64,000 nucleotides of DNA, from NCBI GenBank assembly GCA_022925895.1, contig JAKSYS010000221.1, positions 1 to 64,000 on the forward strand. Reading direction: 5' to 3'. Below, piece after piece: positions 10,500-21,556 of the stretch. Positions within the stretch are counted from its first letter, which is position 1; each line of letters begins with the position of its first letter. The DNA comes from Fragilaria crotonensis. Its lineage: Eukaryota > Bacillariophyta > Fragilariophyceae > Fragilariales > Fragilariaceae. The notes beneath the pieces are model-generated. The model did no database searches. It worked only from the letters and a program-made list of their open reading frames with translations, and had not been told where the DNA came from. The position numbers and the translations under genes were made by a program.

Positions 10500-12113
10500 G
10501 ACTTCTACGGTCCATCATACCTCTCTCTCTCTCTTTGCACTGCGTGCGATAACGTAGAGTCGATCGCACAGAGGTTGTCAGTTGTCACGCTTGTCGCTCC
10601 AGTCCAATAATCTGTGTAGGAGCGAAAATACTAAATCGTTTTCACGATCTGCTGCATTTCCCCTGAAATGCATGTCTTTCGAGTGTAGTGCAATCTGCAC
10701 TCGTTCCGTTTTCGGACAACAGATGAGAATTATAAATGTTGTTTGTATTTGTCTGACCTGCTCCAACACACGTCAAGTTTTTGAGGATTTATGTGTGTCC
10801 TCAATACTATAACCTACTTGCAAAATTTCTTTCCTTCGAGAATTCAATTTGTCGAGCAGAAACTTCAATGACATTCTCTGATTTGTACGTACTTACCCCA
10901 ATATGTGATTCTCCGAGTCCTTCGGAGGATTCATTCCCATGACAGCGGTTGCGTACGTCATAAATGTTAATCGGGGTTCTTGTTGGTTTGATTCCTTATA
11001 CATATTAACATTTATCGGATCAATTATAAACTCTCCATTGTCATTTATCCACTCGAGGGACTCAATATGTCTCAAGCACAAATAAATCTACACATAGTTC
11101 CAGTTCGGACCTGGTCGGATACGCTTTCTCCGGACCGCGATCCTGGACATTTTTGAGTGCGATTGCGACAGATGTGCCCTTTCGAAACTAGAATCAGACT
11201 TCGCAACCAACAAGATCCAATGGATGAACATATATACATACTAGTCTGGAGTACTATGTGAAATACTCCGACTGCGAGGGAGGATACTCTCTTAGTATTT
11301 CGATTGCGGTCAAGAACTCCGTGAGCTTTCATAATTGTTGCTGTCGCCTCACATTGCATTTTGTCTGGGATTGAAAGCTGCATTTCGCCCAAAACGTGAT
11401 GGTCGTTGTTTGTACGTAGGTCGACGTACAGAAGCAGAATGACACGTTATCTCAGTCTCGAACATGCTACTGACAGCAACCTACGACCAGTACTATTACT
11501 ACAGAAGTGTTAATAAATTACTACAAGTATGCAATACATGGATTCGGGTACAATACTATTGAACAAGTAGTGCATCGGCGATAGCCTGAACTGCGTTTGG
11601 GAGGTGCTACTAGGGAAGAGCTGCTACTGGTTAACCTGTTGTCTCAAGTCTGACTGACAGCGTACTCTTTGTTTTGCGTTTTGTCTCCTGCTGATGACTT
11701 ATATAGAAACTAAGAGTAGTTACCGTAGTAGAGGGCAACATAGTTGCTATTAACAGAAAATGAAATCGAATCGCGTAGGCAATATCACATACTAGGTGTG
11801 CTGAGACGCCAATGTTCTGCGGCAGTGCTGAATACGCGCCATCAAGTGTAAGGGTTAGGTGTTAGGTGTTAAAAGTTACTAATCAGGTACTGGAGTACTC
11901 TCTAGCACCGGGACCCGGGAACGTTGTTACAACCCTCGAAAATAGCGGAACCAACGGTTCGTAATCCCTCGTCCAAAATAATGATGATATGGCCACGAGG
12001 AAGTGTCAGTACTACAGCGCTTGCGTTCAAGTTATCCAGGATGGTACAGAATTTTGCTCGACTACTATTATGACAAATGACAGAAGTGCCGTATCATCTC
12101 ATCATTCATCTCT
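10500..12113. other. Intergenic region, no gene recognised
   Basis: About 1.6 kb. It has a short CT microsatellite near 10521-10534. The open frames are all under about 110 codons with no recognisable motif. I see no RNA gene or repeat that I can support. Confidence 0.55.
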
Positions 12114-13924
12114 TCAAATGCAAGCCCTCTCGAAGGGCTCCTTAAAGTCTCGCTGATGGATCCATGCATTGGCACCAAACTTGACGCCCTTTTCTACGGG
12201 GAGGGCCTGATGATCGGTCCGAGGATCCCGTACGTTTGGATTCTCATCCAAAACTGACGGCCAAATCAAGGCACGCCCGCGCTTCGGCATCACTGTCATG
12301 TTGTTGAGTAACGGAAAGTTAGTACCCCACCTGCCTCCACCGTGTTCAGATACAAGAAAATAGTCAGCGTTCGGACTCCCTGTTTTCGCTCCTGCTGATA
12401 GTCTATATAATCATGATGCTGTTTGTAGTACTGTCCAATCTCATACTGCAGCAACTGCAAATATTCAAAATTGGCACTTGGTATGCCCGTGAGGTCTTCC
12501 ATTCGTTTCGTCACTGCCTGCGTGACGGGATCAAGTTCGCAATCTCCTTGGCACCATGCATTCGAGCTTGTACGGCTCGTGCTAAGCTTCTTGGAGTAGG
12601 TACCTAACGAGGGCACGAATAGGGAGTGAGTTGTCGCGGTTGTGGGGTGAGACGGCGTGAACATGAACATGCAAGTACTGATTCGGAGTGAAAGTTGACA
12701 AGCACCTGCAAACACATCATGGACTTACCATCCCACAGCTTCTCACCAACATCGGCGGACTCGATGTATCCTTGTGTTCCTCCCAATTCAATCAGTCGAT
12801 CACACTCAGCATCTGACAAAAAATTATCAAGAGTTACTACCCAAGGTCCATCATCCACAAATTCCGACGCAACACCCGGCTGGCTGAGAATGGAGGGCGA
12901 GTATTCCTTCAGCTGAACGATTCTTTCAAAAAGTCTGTTGAGGTCTCCAGGTTGCAACGCAGTTGGTTCATCAGGGTCATACGGACAACGCTGCTTCAGA
13001 TCCAACTGTTCACAGGTCTGGCAGGCTGGAGCGCATTGCACAACCATGTATGCTCGGGTCTTCTCGCATTCACCAATGCTTGCCCAAAAGACACAATTTT
13101 CGCTGCGCAATTTGCATTCTTGGCGGACCGATTCGTATTTAGGATCTACCCTGACAGTATTTTCCATGTATTCGATCATTTTGTCGTATGTCTCTTGCGA
13201 CGCATCATCTGTAATCGTCTGTTCAAGTCCATACTTTGTCTTTTGCAAAGCCAGCTCCATTTCCTCCTGCTTCAGCTTCTCCTCCAACCGCTGGCGCATG
13301 AGCTCTTCCAAATCACCCTTGAAATGACAAATGTTGCACGCCTTGGCGCAGTACACCAACATATAACGAGGATTCTTGCGGCATTCCCCTGAATCGGCCC
13401 AAGCTACATCGAGAAGATTGTGAGTGCAACAAAGAACGGGTCAGTGAAATTTAGCGAGCTAAATGGGACGGTTTAGTGGAAAGAATCAGGTAGATCAGTG
13501 CCACAACTTTGTATTCAGCAATTTACAAAGTCCAGAGTCCCAAGTATAAGTCACGCTTGGCCTTACCTTTGCACGCCTGTTCTCCACCAACGTTGTCACA
13601 GGACCAACACGTTCGACAAGCCTTGGGACAGCGTTTCTTTAATATTTCAGATTCTTCACCTGCCACCGAACACTTTCCTACGGAGGCTTGTTGCAGGCAA
13701 TACTGCTCGTCCTCATCCTTGACGTCAACAGGGCATGCTGGCTTGGTATCGGATGCTTGTTGTTCTGGAGTTCGGCACGTATCACTGTCGTTTGATGAAT
13801 CGCATGATTCGGAACTACCAGTAGAAACGGATACATCTGAAGCTGCAGCGCATGTGGAACAGGCGAGGAACAGCAGAAGCACCGATGTAAGAGTTTTCCA
13901 CCGCAACGTTCTCACGATGGTCAT
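12114..13924 (-). pseudogene. ShKT-domain prolyl 4-hydroxylase, tandem copy 1 (one-base frameshift in last exon)
   Basis: Same three-exon layout as its neighbour at 14393-16187: exons 13924-13567, 13403-12729 and 12603-12114, introns 13404-13566 and 12604-12728, all GT-AG. It encodes a signal peptide (leucine-rich, residues 10-27), three six-cysteine ShKT domains, a Lys/Glu-rich helix, and a prolyl 4-hydroxylase domain with HxD (KQHHDY), a distal His (TDHQALPV) and the 2OG-binding Lys (GVKFGAN). In exon 3 the glycine run after NTVEAGG is one base shorter than in copy 2 (plus-strand TACCCCACC against TCCCCCCACC near 12321-12331). This throws the reading frame off before the last 62 residues, which include the distal His and Lys. 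If real, the copy is dead; if a homopolymer error, it would be a 507-residue enzyme. The expected place of action is the secretory pathway. Confidence 0.85.
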
Positions 13925-14392
13925 ATCAGCAGATGCTCAACGATTCAGGAGTGATGGAATGTGGTGTAGTGCGATCTATTTTTCGAATCAGTGATGTCCT
14001 GAGATGTCCATACCATGTACTGTACACATATGTACACACATATACATCCGGAATCCGGATGTTGCAAGTTGCTCGGTTAACGGACGCTGAAAAGGAACCG
14101 TTCAATTGGTGCAGGGTACTATACCAGGTACTCGTAACGATACCTGTACCTGATGATACTCCATTGTCAGGTACATAGATAGTATCAATTCCTACGATTT
14201 CTGCATCTAGTAGGACTTGTACATACAGTACAGACTCCGTATACATTGACAAGAACTCGGAGTAGACTAAGACTCGAGCACGACGCGCAATACTAATGCG
14301 CTCGGGCTCAAGGTTCACTAGCTAGAGAACGGCGCAGTCCGTAGAAACTAGCATTCCTACTCATGATGGGCGAACGCAGTGCACTCATTTTC
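13925..14392. promoter_or_regulatory. Spacer between the two prolyl hydroxylase copies
   Basis: The first about 30 bases upstream of copy 1 (13925-13953) are nearly the same as those upstream of copy 2 (16188-16216), so the duplication included the 5' leader. The rest is unrelated and contains several GTAC-core words (around 14015-14040, 14115-14155). Nothing coding. Confidence 0.5.
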
Positions 14393-16187
14393 TCATGTAC
14401 AAGCTCTAGCGAAGGGCTCCTTGAAGTCTCGCTGATGGGCCCATGCATTGGCACCAAACTTGACACCCATTTCTACCGGGAGGGCTTGATGATCGGTCCG
14501 AGGATCCTTTACATTCGGATTTGCATCGAACACTAACGGCCAAATCAAGGCGCGCCCGCGCTTCGGCATCACTGTCATGTTGTTGAGTAACGGAAAGTTA
14601 GTCCCCCCACCTGCCTCCACATTATTCAGATACAAGTAAAAGGTCAGCGTTCGGACTCCTTGTTTCCGTTCTTGTTCATGGTCGATAAAATCGTGATGCT
14701 GCTTGTAGTACTGTCCAATTTTGTATTGCAGCAGCTGGAAATGCTCAAAGTTGGTCCTGGGTATGCCTGTGACGGCTTCCATCCGTTTCGTCACGGTCAG
14801 TGTGACGGGGTCAAGGTCGCACTCATCTGTGCACCATGCGTTCGAGCTTGTACGGTTCGTGCTAAGTTTCTCAGTGTAGGTGCCTAAGGGGTTGTTAGGG
14901 GGGAGTTAGGGGTTGTATGGAGAGAACGCTCACATGCATCCAGATTCGACGTTGAGTTGTCCAGGACATAAAAACATGTCATGCACGTACCATCCCACTT
15001 CTTCTCACCAAGATCGGGGGACTCGGTGTATCCTTTTATTCCACCCAATTCAATCAATCGATCACACTCGGTGTCTGACAAAAAATTGTCCAAAATGATT
15101 ACCCAAGGCCCATCATCCACAAAGTCTGTCGCGACACCCGGCTGGCTTAGAATGGACGGCGAGTATTCCTCTAGCTGAACCATCCTTTCGAACAGCCGAT
15201 TGAGGTCTCCAGGTTGCATCGCAGTGGCTTCATTAGGGTCATACGGACAGCGCTCGTTCATATCCAAGTGTTCGCAGGTCTGACAGGCTGGAGCACATTG
15301 CAAGAGCATGTATTCTCGGGTCTTTTCGCATTCACCTATGCTTGCCCAAAAGACGCAATATTCGCTGCGCAATTTACATCCCTGGCGGACCGATTCGTAT
15401 TTACGGTCGACCGAAACTTTGTTTTCCATGTATTCGATCATTTTGTCGTATGCCTCTTGCGTGTTATCATCTATTATCTCCTGTTCGAGTCCATACTTTG
15501 TCTTTTGCAAAGCCCGCTCCATTGCTTCCTCGTTACGCGTCTCCTCCAACCGCTGGCGAACGAGCTCTTCCAAGTCACCCTTGAAATGACAAATGTTGCA
15601 CGCTTTGGCGCAGTACACCAACATATAACGAGGATTCTTGCGGCATTCTCCTTCGTCGGCCGACGCTACATCGAGGAGTTTGTGAGTACCACAAAGATAG
15701 GATCAGATATTTGAACCATCCGGCCATGGCTCGTTTAGGCTCGAGTACAAGGCTGCCCAGTGCCACAATTCTGTACTCGAGTACTCAGCAAGTAATCAAG
15801 TCGTAAGCAAAAGTCACAATAGTCCTTACCTTTGCACTCCTCTTCTCCACCAACGTTATCACAGGACCAACACGTTCGACAAGCCTTGGGACAGCGTTTC
15901 TTCAATATCTCTGATTCTTCACCTGCCACCGAACACTTTCCTACGGAGGCTTGTTGCAGGCAATACTCCTCATCTTCATCTATGACGTCAACAGGACATG
16001 CTGGCTTCGTGTCGGATGCTAGTTGTTCTGGATTACGGCAAGAATCGCTGTCGTTGGATGAATCGCATGATTCGGAACTACCGGTAGGAACGGATGCATC
16101 CGAAGCTGCAGTGCCTGTGGAAAAGGCGAGGAACAGCAGAAGCAACGATGTAAGAGTTTTCCACCGCAAAGTTCTCACGATGGTCAT
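14393..16187 (-). CDS. ShKT-domain prolyl 4-hydroxylase, tandem copy 2 (intact)
   Basis: ATG at 16187; exons 16187-15830, 15665-14991 and 14883-14393, with GT-AG introns 15666-15829 and 14884-14990; 507 residues. A signal peptide covers about residues 1-28. Three ShKT six-cysteine domains lie at about 64-106, 118-145 and 215-250, with a charged helical stretch (about 147-205) between the second and third. The catalytic 2OG-Fe(II) domain fills the C-terminal third: iron ligands H407 and D409 in KQHHDF and H476 in TDHQALPV, and 2OG-binding K486 in GVKFGAN. The family hydroxylates prolines in secretory-pathway proteins (collagen-like or Hyp-rich wall proteins); ShKT fusion to P4H is known from algae, plants and animals. 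It arose by tandem duplication with 12114-13924. ShKT here is a structural cysteine-rich domain and not evidence of toxicity. Confidence 0.93.
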
Positions 16188-16421
16188 ATCAGCAGATGCT
16201 CAACAATTCAGGAGTGATCGGATTTCCTCTCAACTGGTTTCAATCAAGGTTCAAGTGTAGGTTCACGGAAACGTTGAACTTGGGAACATCGACATGTATG
16301 ATGTATGATAGATGGCGTATAACAGTATAGCAGTACATGTACACAGGACGGTATTCATCACGAGTACTGCATACTCCAGTACGAAACTAGAGAGCTAACC
16401 CTAGCAACATCCAACAAATCA

Positions 16422-17510
16422 TCATCTTAGTGAAGTTGCTTCTATTTGGATGTCGCCACTGGATTCCTTACTTTCGCCTCTAAGCCTCTTGTTTGGCAAC
16501 GTTTCCTCAGGATGCTTCGAGGCGACTGGGAAATCAGTTTTTGTATCTACGGTAGGAGGAAACACAACATCGTCCTTTTCCATGGGCTGAACAGCTTCCG
16601 TAGAGTCCGAAGCAGGATTGTCAGAGTGTGTCATTCCATTCTTGAAAGGATGCGTCTCTGGATCGAACGAAAGCTTCCGATTTACTACCTGTTTTCGACC
16701 AAGAATTCCTTCCTCATCATCTGAGTCGTCCGCTTCCACGAGGTCAAAGAAATCAACGACTACTTCTTGAACTCCTAAGTCCGGGCAAGCAGCCCTAAGA
16801 GTAACCGGTTTCGGCATCACATTCAGGCATCGAATCATACTTGGCGTCATTTTTTCCGGTGACAGGAACAGCTCACGAGGATATCTTGACCTGTGGAAAT
16901 CCCACAAAGGAGGTTTCGGGAGGAGGCCAGCATGTATCAAACCAAACGCAGTGCAGTAGTTAATCCTAATGCTTGTCAGCTCCTTCCCAGCACCATATCG
17001 TCTCTTTCTCCGAGGATTGTCACTGACCAGTGACAGTGTGCCTTCCTTGGATTGGACAACCTTCCTCATGGTCTCCGATATGCTTCCATCGATAACTCCC
17101 ACAATCCAACGACTCTTTGCATCACGAGTCTTGTAGATGCTCATTGGAATAGCCTCTGAAAATTTTACTTCGATTGATCCAATCCATTGCTTGTGAACGC
17201 CACTATCGACGCACGAATCTTGAATGCAAAAGCACAACGCTTTGTTGATCTGCTTGTTTCCTTCGATCTCCCAAGTACCGTGTAATTCTTCTTGCCCAGG
17301 CATCAGATTGGTGCAGTATCCCAGAGAGGACCCATCAAGAAAAAAGTCCGCTCGTACCATGGACTTGAATGTGCTCTTGACGCGGATGAAGTACTCCATA
17401 TCTGGTTCCACTTCAGCGTAGATTTCACCATCCTCATTGACATGCTCCTTGAACACTTCACGAGAATCAGCTCGAACCAGGGCCAAGTGGAAGGGACCCT
17501 TCACGACCAT
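16422..17510 (-). CDS. Unknown protein, paralog of the gene at 21557-22396
   Basis: Single open frame of 362 codons from ATG 17510. I do not recognise the family. The first about 70 residues contain GEIYAEVEPDMEYFIRVKST and DFFLDGSSLGY, which match the neighbour at 21557-22396 (GTIHVLIEPEREYFVELHST and EIFVDGESLGY). The two are therefore paralogs with a beta-rich N-terminal domain. The middle has a basic patch (NPRRKRRYG) and the C-terminal third is acidic and low-complexity (ADDSDDEEG), ending with a possible nuclear-localisation stretch NKRLRG. No signal peptide or membrane segment. Nothing indicates an enzymatic role. It is probably intracellular, possibly nuclear (inference). Confidence 0.75.
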   Translation of the reverse strand: MVVKGPFHLALVRADSREVFKEHVNEDGEIYAEVEPDMEYFIRVKSTFKSMVRADFFLDGSSLGYCTNLMPGQEELHGTWEIEGNKQINKALCFCIQDSCVDSGVHKQWIGSIEVKFSEAIPMSIYKTRDAKSRWIVGVIDGSISETMRKVVQSKEGTLSLVSDNPRRKRRYGAGKELTSIRINYCTAFGLIHAGLLPKPPLWDFHRSRYPRELFLSPEKMTPSMIRCLNVMPKPVTLRAACPDLGVQEVVVDFFDLVEADDSDDEEGILGRKQVVNRKLSFDPETHPFKNGMTHSDNPASDSTEAVQPMEKDDVVFPPTVDTKTDFPVASKHPEETLPNKRLRGESKESSGDIQIEATSLR

Positions 17511-17990
17511 ACTGCTTAGAGAAGTTATACTTTTGGAGTGTATTTATCTTTGTGCTTTCAGGGTGTGGATTATGGAATACAAGTAGATCATTGGTCAACA
17601 AAAAGACAAGCGTTGTAATTGATGACATGAGCATCATTTCTCGATTTCTGTCCTCGGACTCCCCCGCATCCCCGTCATTGACTGTTGTTACTCCTCAGCA
17701 GAATAATTGAACGGTAAGCGGAAGGTATCCTTAACCCCAGTGAGCCAAATCCTGTCCTAATTCCCCAAGGCACAAAAATCGTTGAGACGGAAAAAAAACT
17801 TCAGGTGTACAATAACATCATAACCCCCTCCGTATCTTACATCTACTAATTATAACAGAACAGCTATGAACTTCTTGCACATTGAAACACATCCAGAGGC
17901 ACCTAAAAGTATAGCAAAGAGTCGGCATCCTTTGATAATCGGATCCTGCGACGACGTTGCACCACCCAACCCATGCGCTGCCTCTTTGTG
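17511..17990. other. Intergenic region
   Basis: About 480 bases upstream of the unknown gene and downstream of the fucosyltransferase-like gene. No open frame or repeat that I can support. Confidence 0.5.
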
Positions 17991-19820
17991 TCACACACCT
18001 TTTGCGTCCCGAAACTTGAGCTCATCCATGGCTGCTGCCTTCCGAAAGTAGGCGCCCGTGCTAAAATATATAGCAGGGTCGATATTGCTCGTGTACGAGG
18101 AAGCGGCCCAGAATTTGCCCATGCAATTTTCCATGGATACAATGTGCTCCGCATTCTCGCCACACGCTTCGTCAATATCACAACAAACACTGTGTCCGTC
18201 CACAGTGAAGAACGGAATAAACGAATTGTATCGTGCCGTGGCCAAGAACCACCCCAATTTCCCAAACCGAGATCCCAAGTGTCCAATAAAGGCCTCACCG
18301 TGGCTCAGATGCCACAGATCAGCAATGGCAGTTTCTCCAAGAACTGCTCTAAACTTGTTGTTAGGGCTTTCAATGTAGTTGTCACCATCGTCCTCTTTTT
18401 TCTTTCGAAAGTAGTCAAAGATGTCTCGTGAGTATTGCAGATATTTCCAAGACACAGATTGATACAAGTCCACAAAGTCAGCCTTGATTTCTTCAATAAG
18501 AGATTCGGAGTGGTCCGTCGACAGGTACACAATGATGTGTCGATCGGCAGGAACTAGGTTAACCATTCGCTGCAGAGCAGCCATATACGTACGTATCGTA
18601 GCAAAGCCTGGTTGCCCCCATTTGTGCCCTTGAGTTGAGAGGGAGGCACTTGTTTCGTAGCCACTTTTCTTGTGCTGACATGCATCTCCACGGCGTACAT
18701 GGATCGCAATACGGAAGGGGTCCTCGTCTCGTGCATGGATGAATTGTTTTTGGTCTTGATGTTGTCAACGGTTATCGTGTGGTTACGGTACAAGTCCAGA
18801 ACATGAGATCGAAAATTGAGAGTGATGCGGACAATGTGAGCGAAAGTGAGGAGATAGTCGAGGGACGTCGCTGTGAATGGGTTGCGCTGCAATGATTCAA
18901 GCTTTAGTCTCGTCTTCTTCTCTTGGCTTGCATGACTTTTGTGTCCAAACTTTGCAACTGCTTCATGCTCAACCTCACCGAATTCTTCCTCAGCCGAAAA
19001 GTCATTGATGAAGCAGTACCTTCCCAGCAGGTCGTTGTCTCGACAAAAGGGATAACGCTCGTGGTTGACAAAGGCATCAGGTGCGTTTCCGAGACCTTGG
19101 GGAATCGTATTTGTCGACAGCCAGATCTGCCATACGTCGGTTACAATTGACTGAAATATCTTTCCAAGTGGCACATCCCGCGCGATTTCGCCCATGTGCA
19201 TTGCGATCGTTGACGATTCCTTGAGGACGGAGCGAGTCAACACGCCCGCATAGACACGGCGAAGCCGTTTCCGTGAGTCACCTAGGAGACAGCGGATTGC
19301 GTCAAGACAGTCGATAGAAACAAGATGGCACTCGCAATCACCAATGGATATCAATTTTGAGGAAGGAGAACCGAAGAACTCTGAAGAATAAGTGAGCATG
19401 ATGTGTTAGATTCTCTGGTGCAGTACAACAAAGGAGTGCTCCAGGGTACGTATGTCTCAGGGAAGGCGTAACTTACTTTCGGAGATCTGTTCCACTTGCA
19501 CTGATTCAAAATCTCCGTTGTCATTAGTCACTTCGACGACGTCGCTGACACCCGCTTGGACCGATCGACTCTCCTCCGCAGGCACTACGTCGTTGCTCCT
19601 TAAATCCGACGCATGTTCATGTTCCCCCGATATCGACAAAAAGATAATCACTTCTTGTCGTCTCGAGCTGCGGTAGATCCATCTGCATACGAATGTGATC
19701 ACCACGTCCAGTCGGCATGGTAAACGCCCTATTCAGTGTCATTGCGAGCAAATAGACCATCCACACCGTAAGACTCAAAGCCAACACTCGCATGCGGATC
19801 ACCCTGGTCATGGTGAACAT
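17991..19820 (-). CDS. Fucosyltransferase-like type II membrane protein (two frame changes)
   Basis: Starts at ATG 19820 with a short basic N-terminus and a membrane anchor (LALSLTVWMVYLLAMTL), typical of Golgi glycosyltransferases. A GT-AG intron (donor GTAAGT at 19476, acceptor before 19380) joins QISE to KFFGSPSS in phase. Downstream are MHV..KKSGYETSA followed by RTYMAALQ, then HIIVYLSTDHSE and ADLWHLSHGEAFIGHLGSRF. These resemble the three conserved blocks of alpha-1,6-fucosyltransferases (VHVRRTDK, VYLATDD and the SS-containing motif). Frame changes occur near 19670 and near 18690; they are opposite in sign and cancel out, leaving about 577 residues. In this copy the usual Arg-Arg after HV is not seen, exactly where the frame changes. 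Likely role: sugar transfer from GDP-fucose to glycans. A related GT family is possible. Confidence 0.6.
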
Positions 19821-20485
19821 CGTTTTGGTACATGCTCGACTTAGCTTACGGTGTACATGAGTGAAACTGGCACTATCGTCGAGCGAATAAAGTGTTGGGT
19901 TTGCGAGATGGGGTGCTGTTTCGCAACGCGATACACACGGTGGCCTTGTTGCAGTTCGCCTGTCGAGGTACAGGCTGTGTGCGTTTGTTTCGTATGATAT
20001 GAAAATGATGGCACAGATAGCTCAATATCGCTCAATCACCAGTGCAAGTACCAGGTTCTAGCACATCATAGTACGGAGTACAGGAAGCCAGCAGTGGTAC
20101 GAGTATGATACCAGGTACAGTATGCAGTGTATGCATAGATTTTTCTGGCTCAATGCGTACAAGTGCTAGTACGAGGTACTGGTGCATCTACTGCTACTAC
20201 TACCGGTAGATGCGACTCACGACTCACGACTCGGAGCGATACTGTACCTGGTACTTGTACCTGGTATCTAATGCACAGCACCAGTAAATAGGTACCAGTA
20301 CTCGTACTACTGCAGTACTCGTTGTGGAAGGTAGTAGCACTTGTACTGTTACACGTGAGAAGAACGAAGCAACATGTCAGCAACAAGTGTGTGCAAATGA
20401 TGGGAACAACCACGTCGACAGGTATGAACATATCAGGTATCATACAACTTGTGTTTACGAACTGTTCACACACGTTGAAACCATC
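19821..20485. promoter_or_regulatory. Divergent promoter region between fucosyltransferase-like and DGAT2 genes
   Basis: About 665 bases between two divergent start codons. From about 20080 to 20330 it is packed with GTAC-core words (for example GTACCTGGTACTTGTACC near 20245-20262). No ORF, tRNA or repeat copy recognised. The regulatory role is an inference from the divergent layout. Confidence 0.5.
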
Positions 20486-21433
20486 ATGAGCGAGAATAGC
20501 AAGAGCGTCTGGCGATGGTTCCATGGGATGCTGTTGGCGTCTATCTTTTCTGTGGTGTATATTGTTTCTCCCATGTATATGCTTGTTTCACTTTTGTCCT
20601 TCATTGTCCTTCCGATCCGTACATCAATTCTGCTTTCTCTCCCTATCATTGTCTCTGCCTTGATCCCTTCCAAAGGCGCTCCAAAGCTAGTGGGATATCT
20701 CGCTCCAATGTTGGATTACTTTGATTACGAAGAATCCTTTGAAGAGTCATATGACAAGATACGCGAACGATTGAAGACAGGTCGTCGCTTCATATTGGCA
20801 TTCCAACCCCACGGCGTCATTTCCTTTGTCGCTATCTGCGCTGCCACGAATGCTCCAGAGGATTTACGAGCTCTCCAAACGGCAGTCGCATCGGCATTGC
20901 TGCACACTCCCATCCTCAAACATGTCATGGGAATCTTTGGACTGGTGGATGCATCCAAGGAATCACTGCAGCGACATTTTAAGAAACCGGGAATTCATGG
21001 TTGCGTGGCACTGTACGTGGGTGGCATTGCAGAACTCTTCAAATCTAGTAGATCGGAAGAACGGATATTCTTATCCAAACGCAAGGGTTTCATAAAGTTG
21101 GCTCTTCGAGAAAATGTCGACATTTGCCCTGCCTACCTTTTTGGCAATACCTCGGTCTTGACCATTTTCAAATACGGCCCGTTGGCGTCGCTATCACGAC
21201 GCACAGGCGTGGCTCTCACATACTTTTTTGGAAAGTGGTATCTACCCATTCCTCGAAATGAAAAGTTGCTGTACGTTCGGGGCAAGCCCATGGACCTACC
21301 ACACATTCCCGATCCATCCCAAGAAGATGTTGATAAATGGCATGCCAAGTACTGTGAAGAGGTGAGACGGCTTTTTGAGAATAACAAGGAGAAGGTGCCA
21401 TTGTACAAGCACAAGACTTTGTTTATTGACTAA
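20486..21433 (+). CDS. DGAT2: DGAT2-type diacylglycerol/monoacylglycerol acyltransferase
   Basis: ATG at 20486 (MSENSKSVWRW), 315 residues, single exon. In-frame sequence upstream of this ATG has no better start. Residues about 15-60 hold two hydrophobic segments, the usual DGAT2 hairpin in the ER membrane. Family motifs are present: FQPHGVISF with H109 (the [F/Y]-x-PHG block), LYVGGIAELF (GGxxE block), SKRKGFIKLAL, and ICPAYLFGNT near residue 215. The C-terminal part (YVRGKPMDLP) matches the conserved end of the family. It would esterify diacylglycerol with acyl-CoA to make triacylglycerol. Diatoms have several DGAT2 paralogs, and which one this is cannot be decided from the window. A wax or monoacylglycerol substrate is an alternative within the family. 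Confidence 0.92.
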   Translation: MSENSKSVWRWFHGMLLASIFSVVYIVSPMYMLVSLLSFIVLPIRTSILLSLPIIVSALIPSKGAPKLVGYLAPMLDYFDYEESFEESYDKIRERLKTGRRFILAFQPHGVISFVAICAATNAPEDLRALQTAVASALLHTPILKHVMGIFGLVDASKESLQRHFKKPGIHGCVALYVGGIAELFKSSRSEERIFLSKRKGFIKLALRENVDICPAYLFGNTSVLTIFKYGPLASLSRRTGVALTYFFGKWYLPIPRNEKLLYVRGKPMDLPHIPDPSQEDVDKWHAKYCEEVRRLFENNKEKVPLYKHKTLFID

Positions 21434-21556
21434 GCGACTTGACAGACATACGTGAGAATACCATTATTCAGGGACCGTGCTTTATACTATGTGCAGCTTT
21501 CTAGCGTGTGTATGGTGCAGATGATCAACATATCCTCAAAAGTTGTCAGGGATCAT

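Noticed and set aside
11072-11392. 106-codon minus-strand frame
   Set aside because: No motif, and no splice or paralog support.
12114-16187. Reading the ShKT domains as toxin genes
   Set aside because: ShKT domains fused to prolyl 4-hydroxylase with a signal peptide are a common non-toxin architecture in algae and plants.
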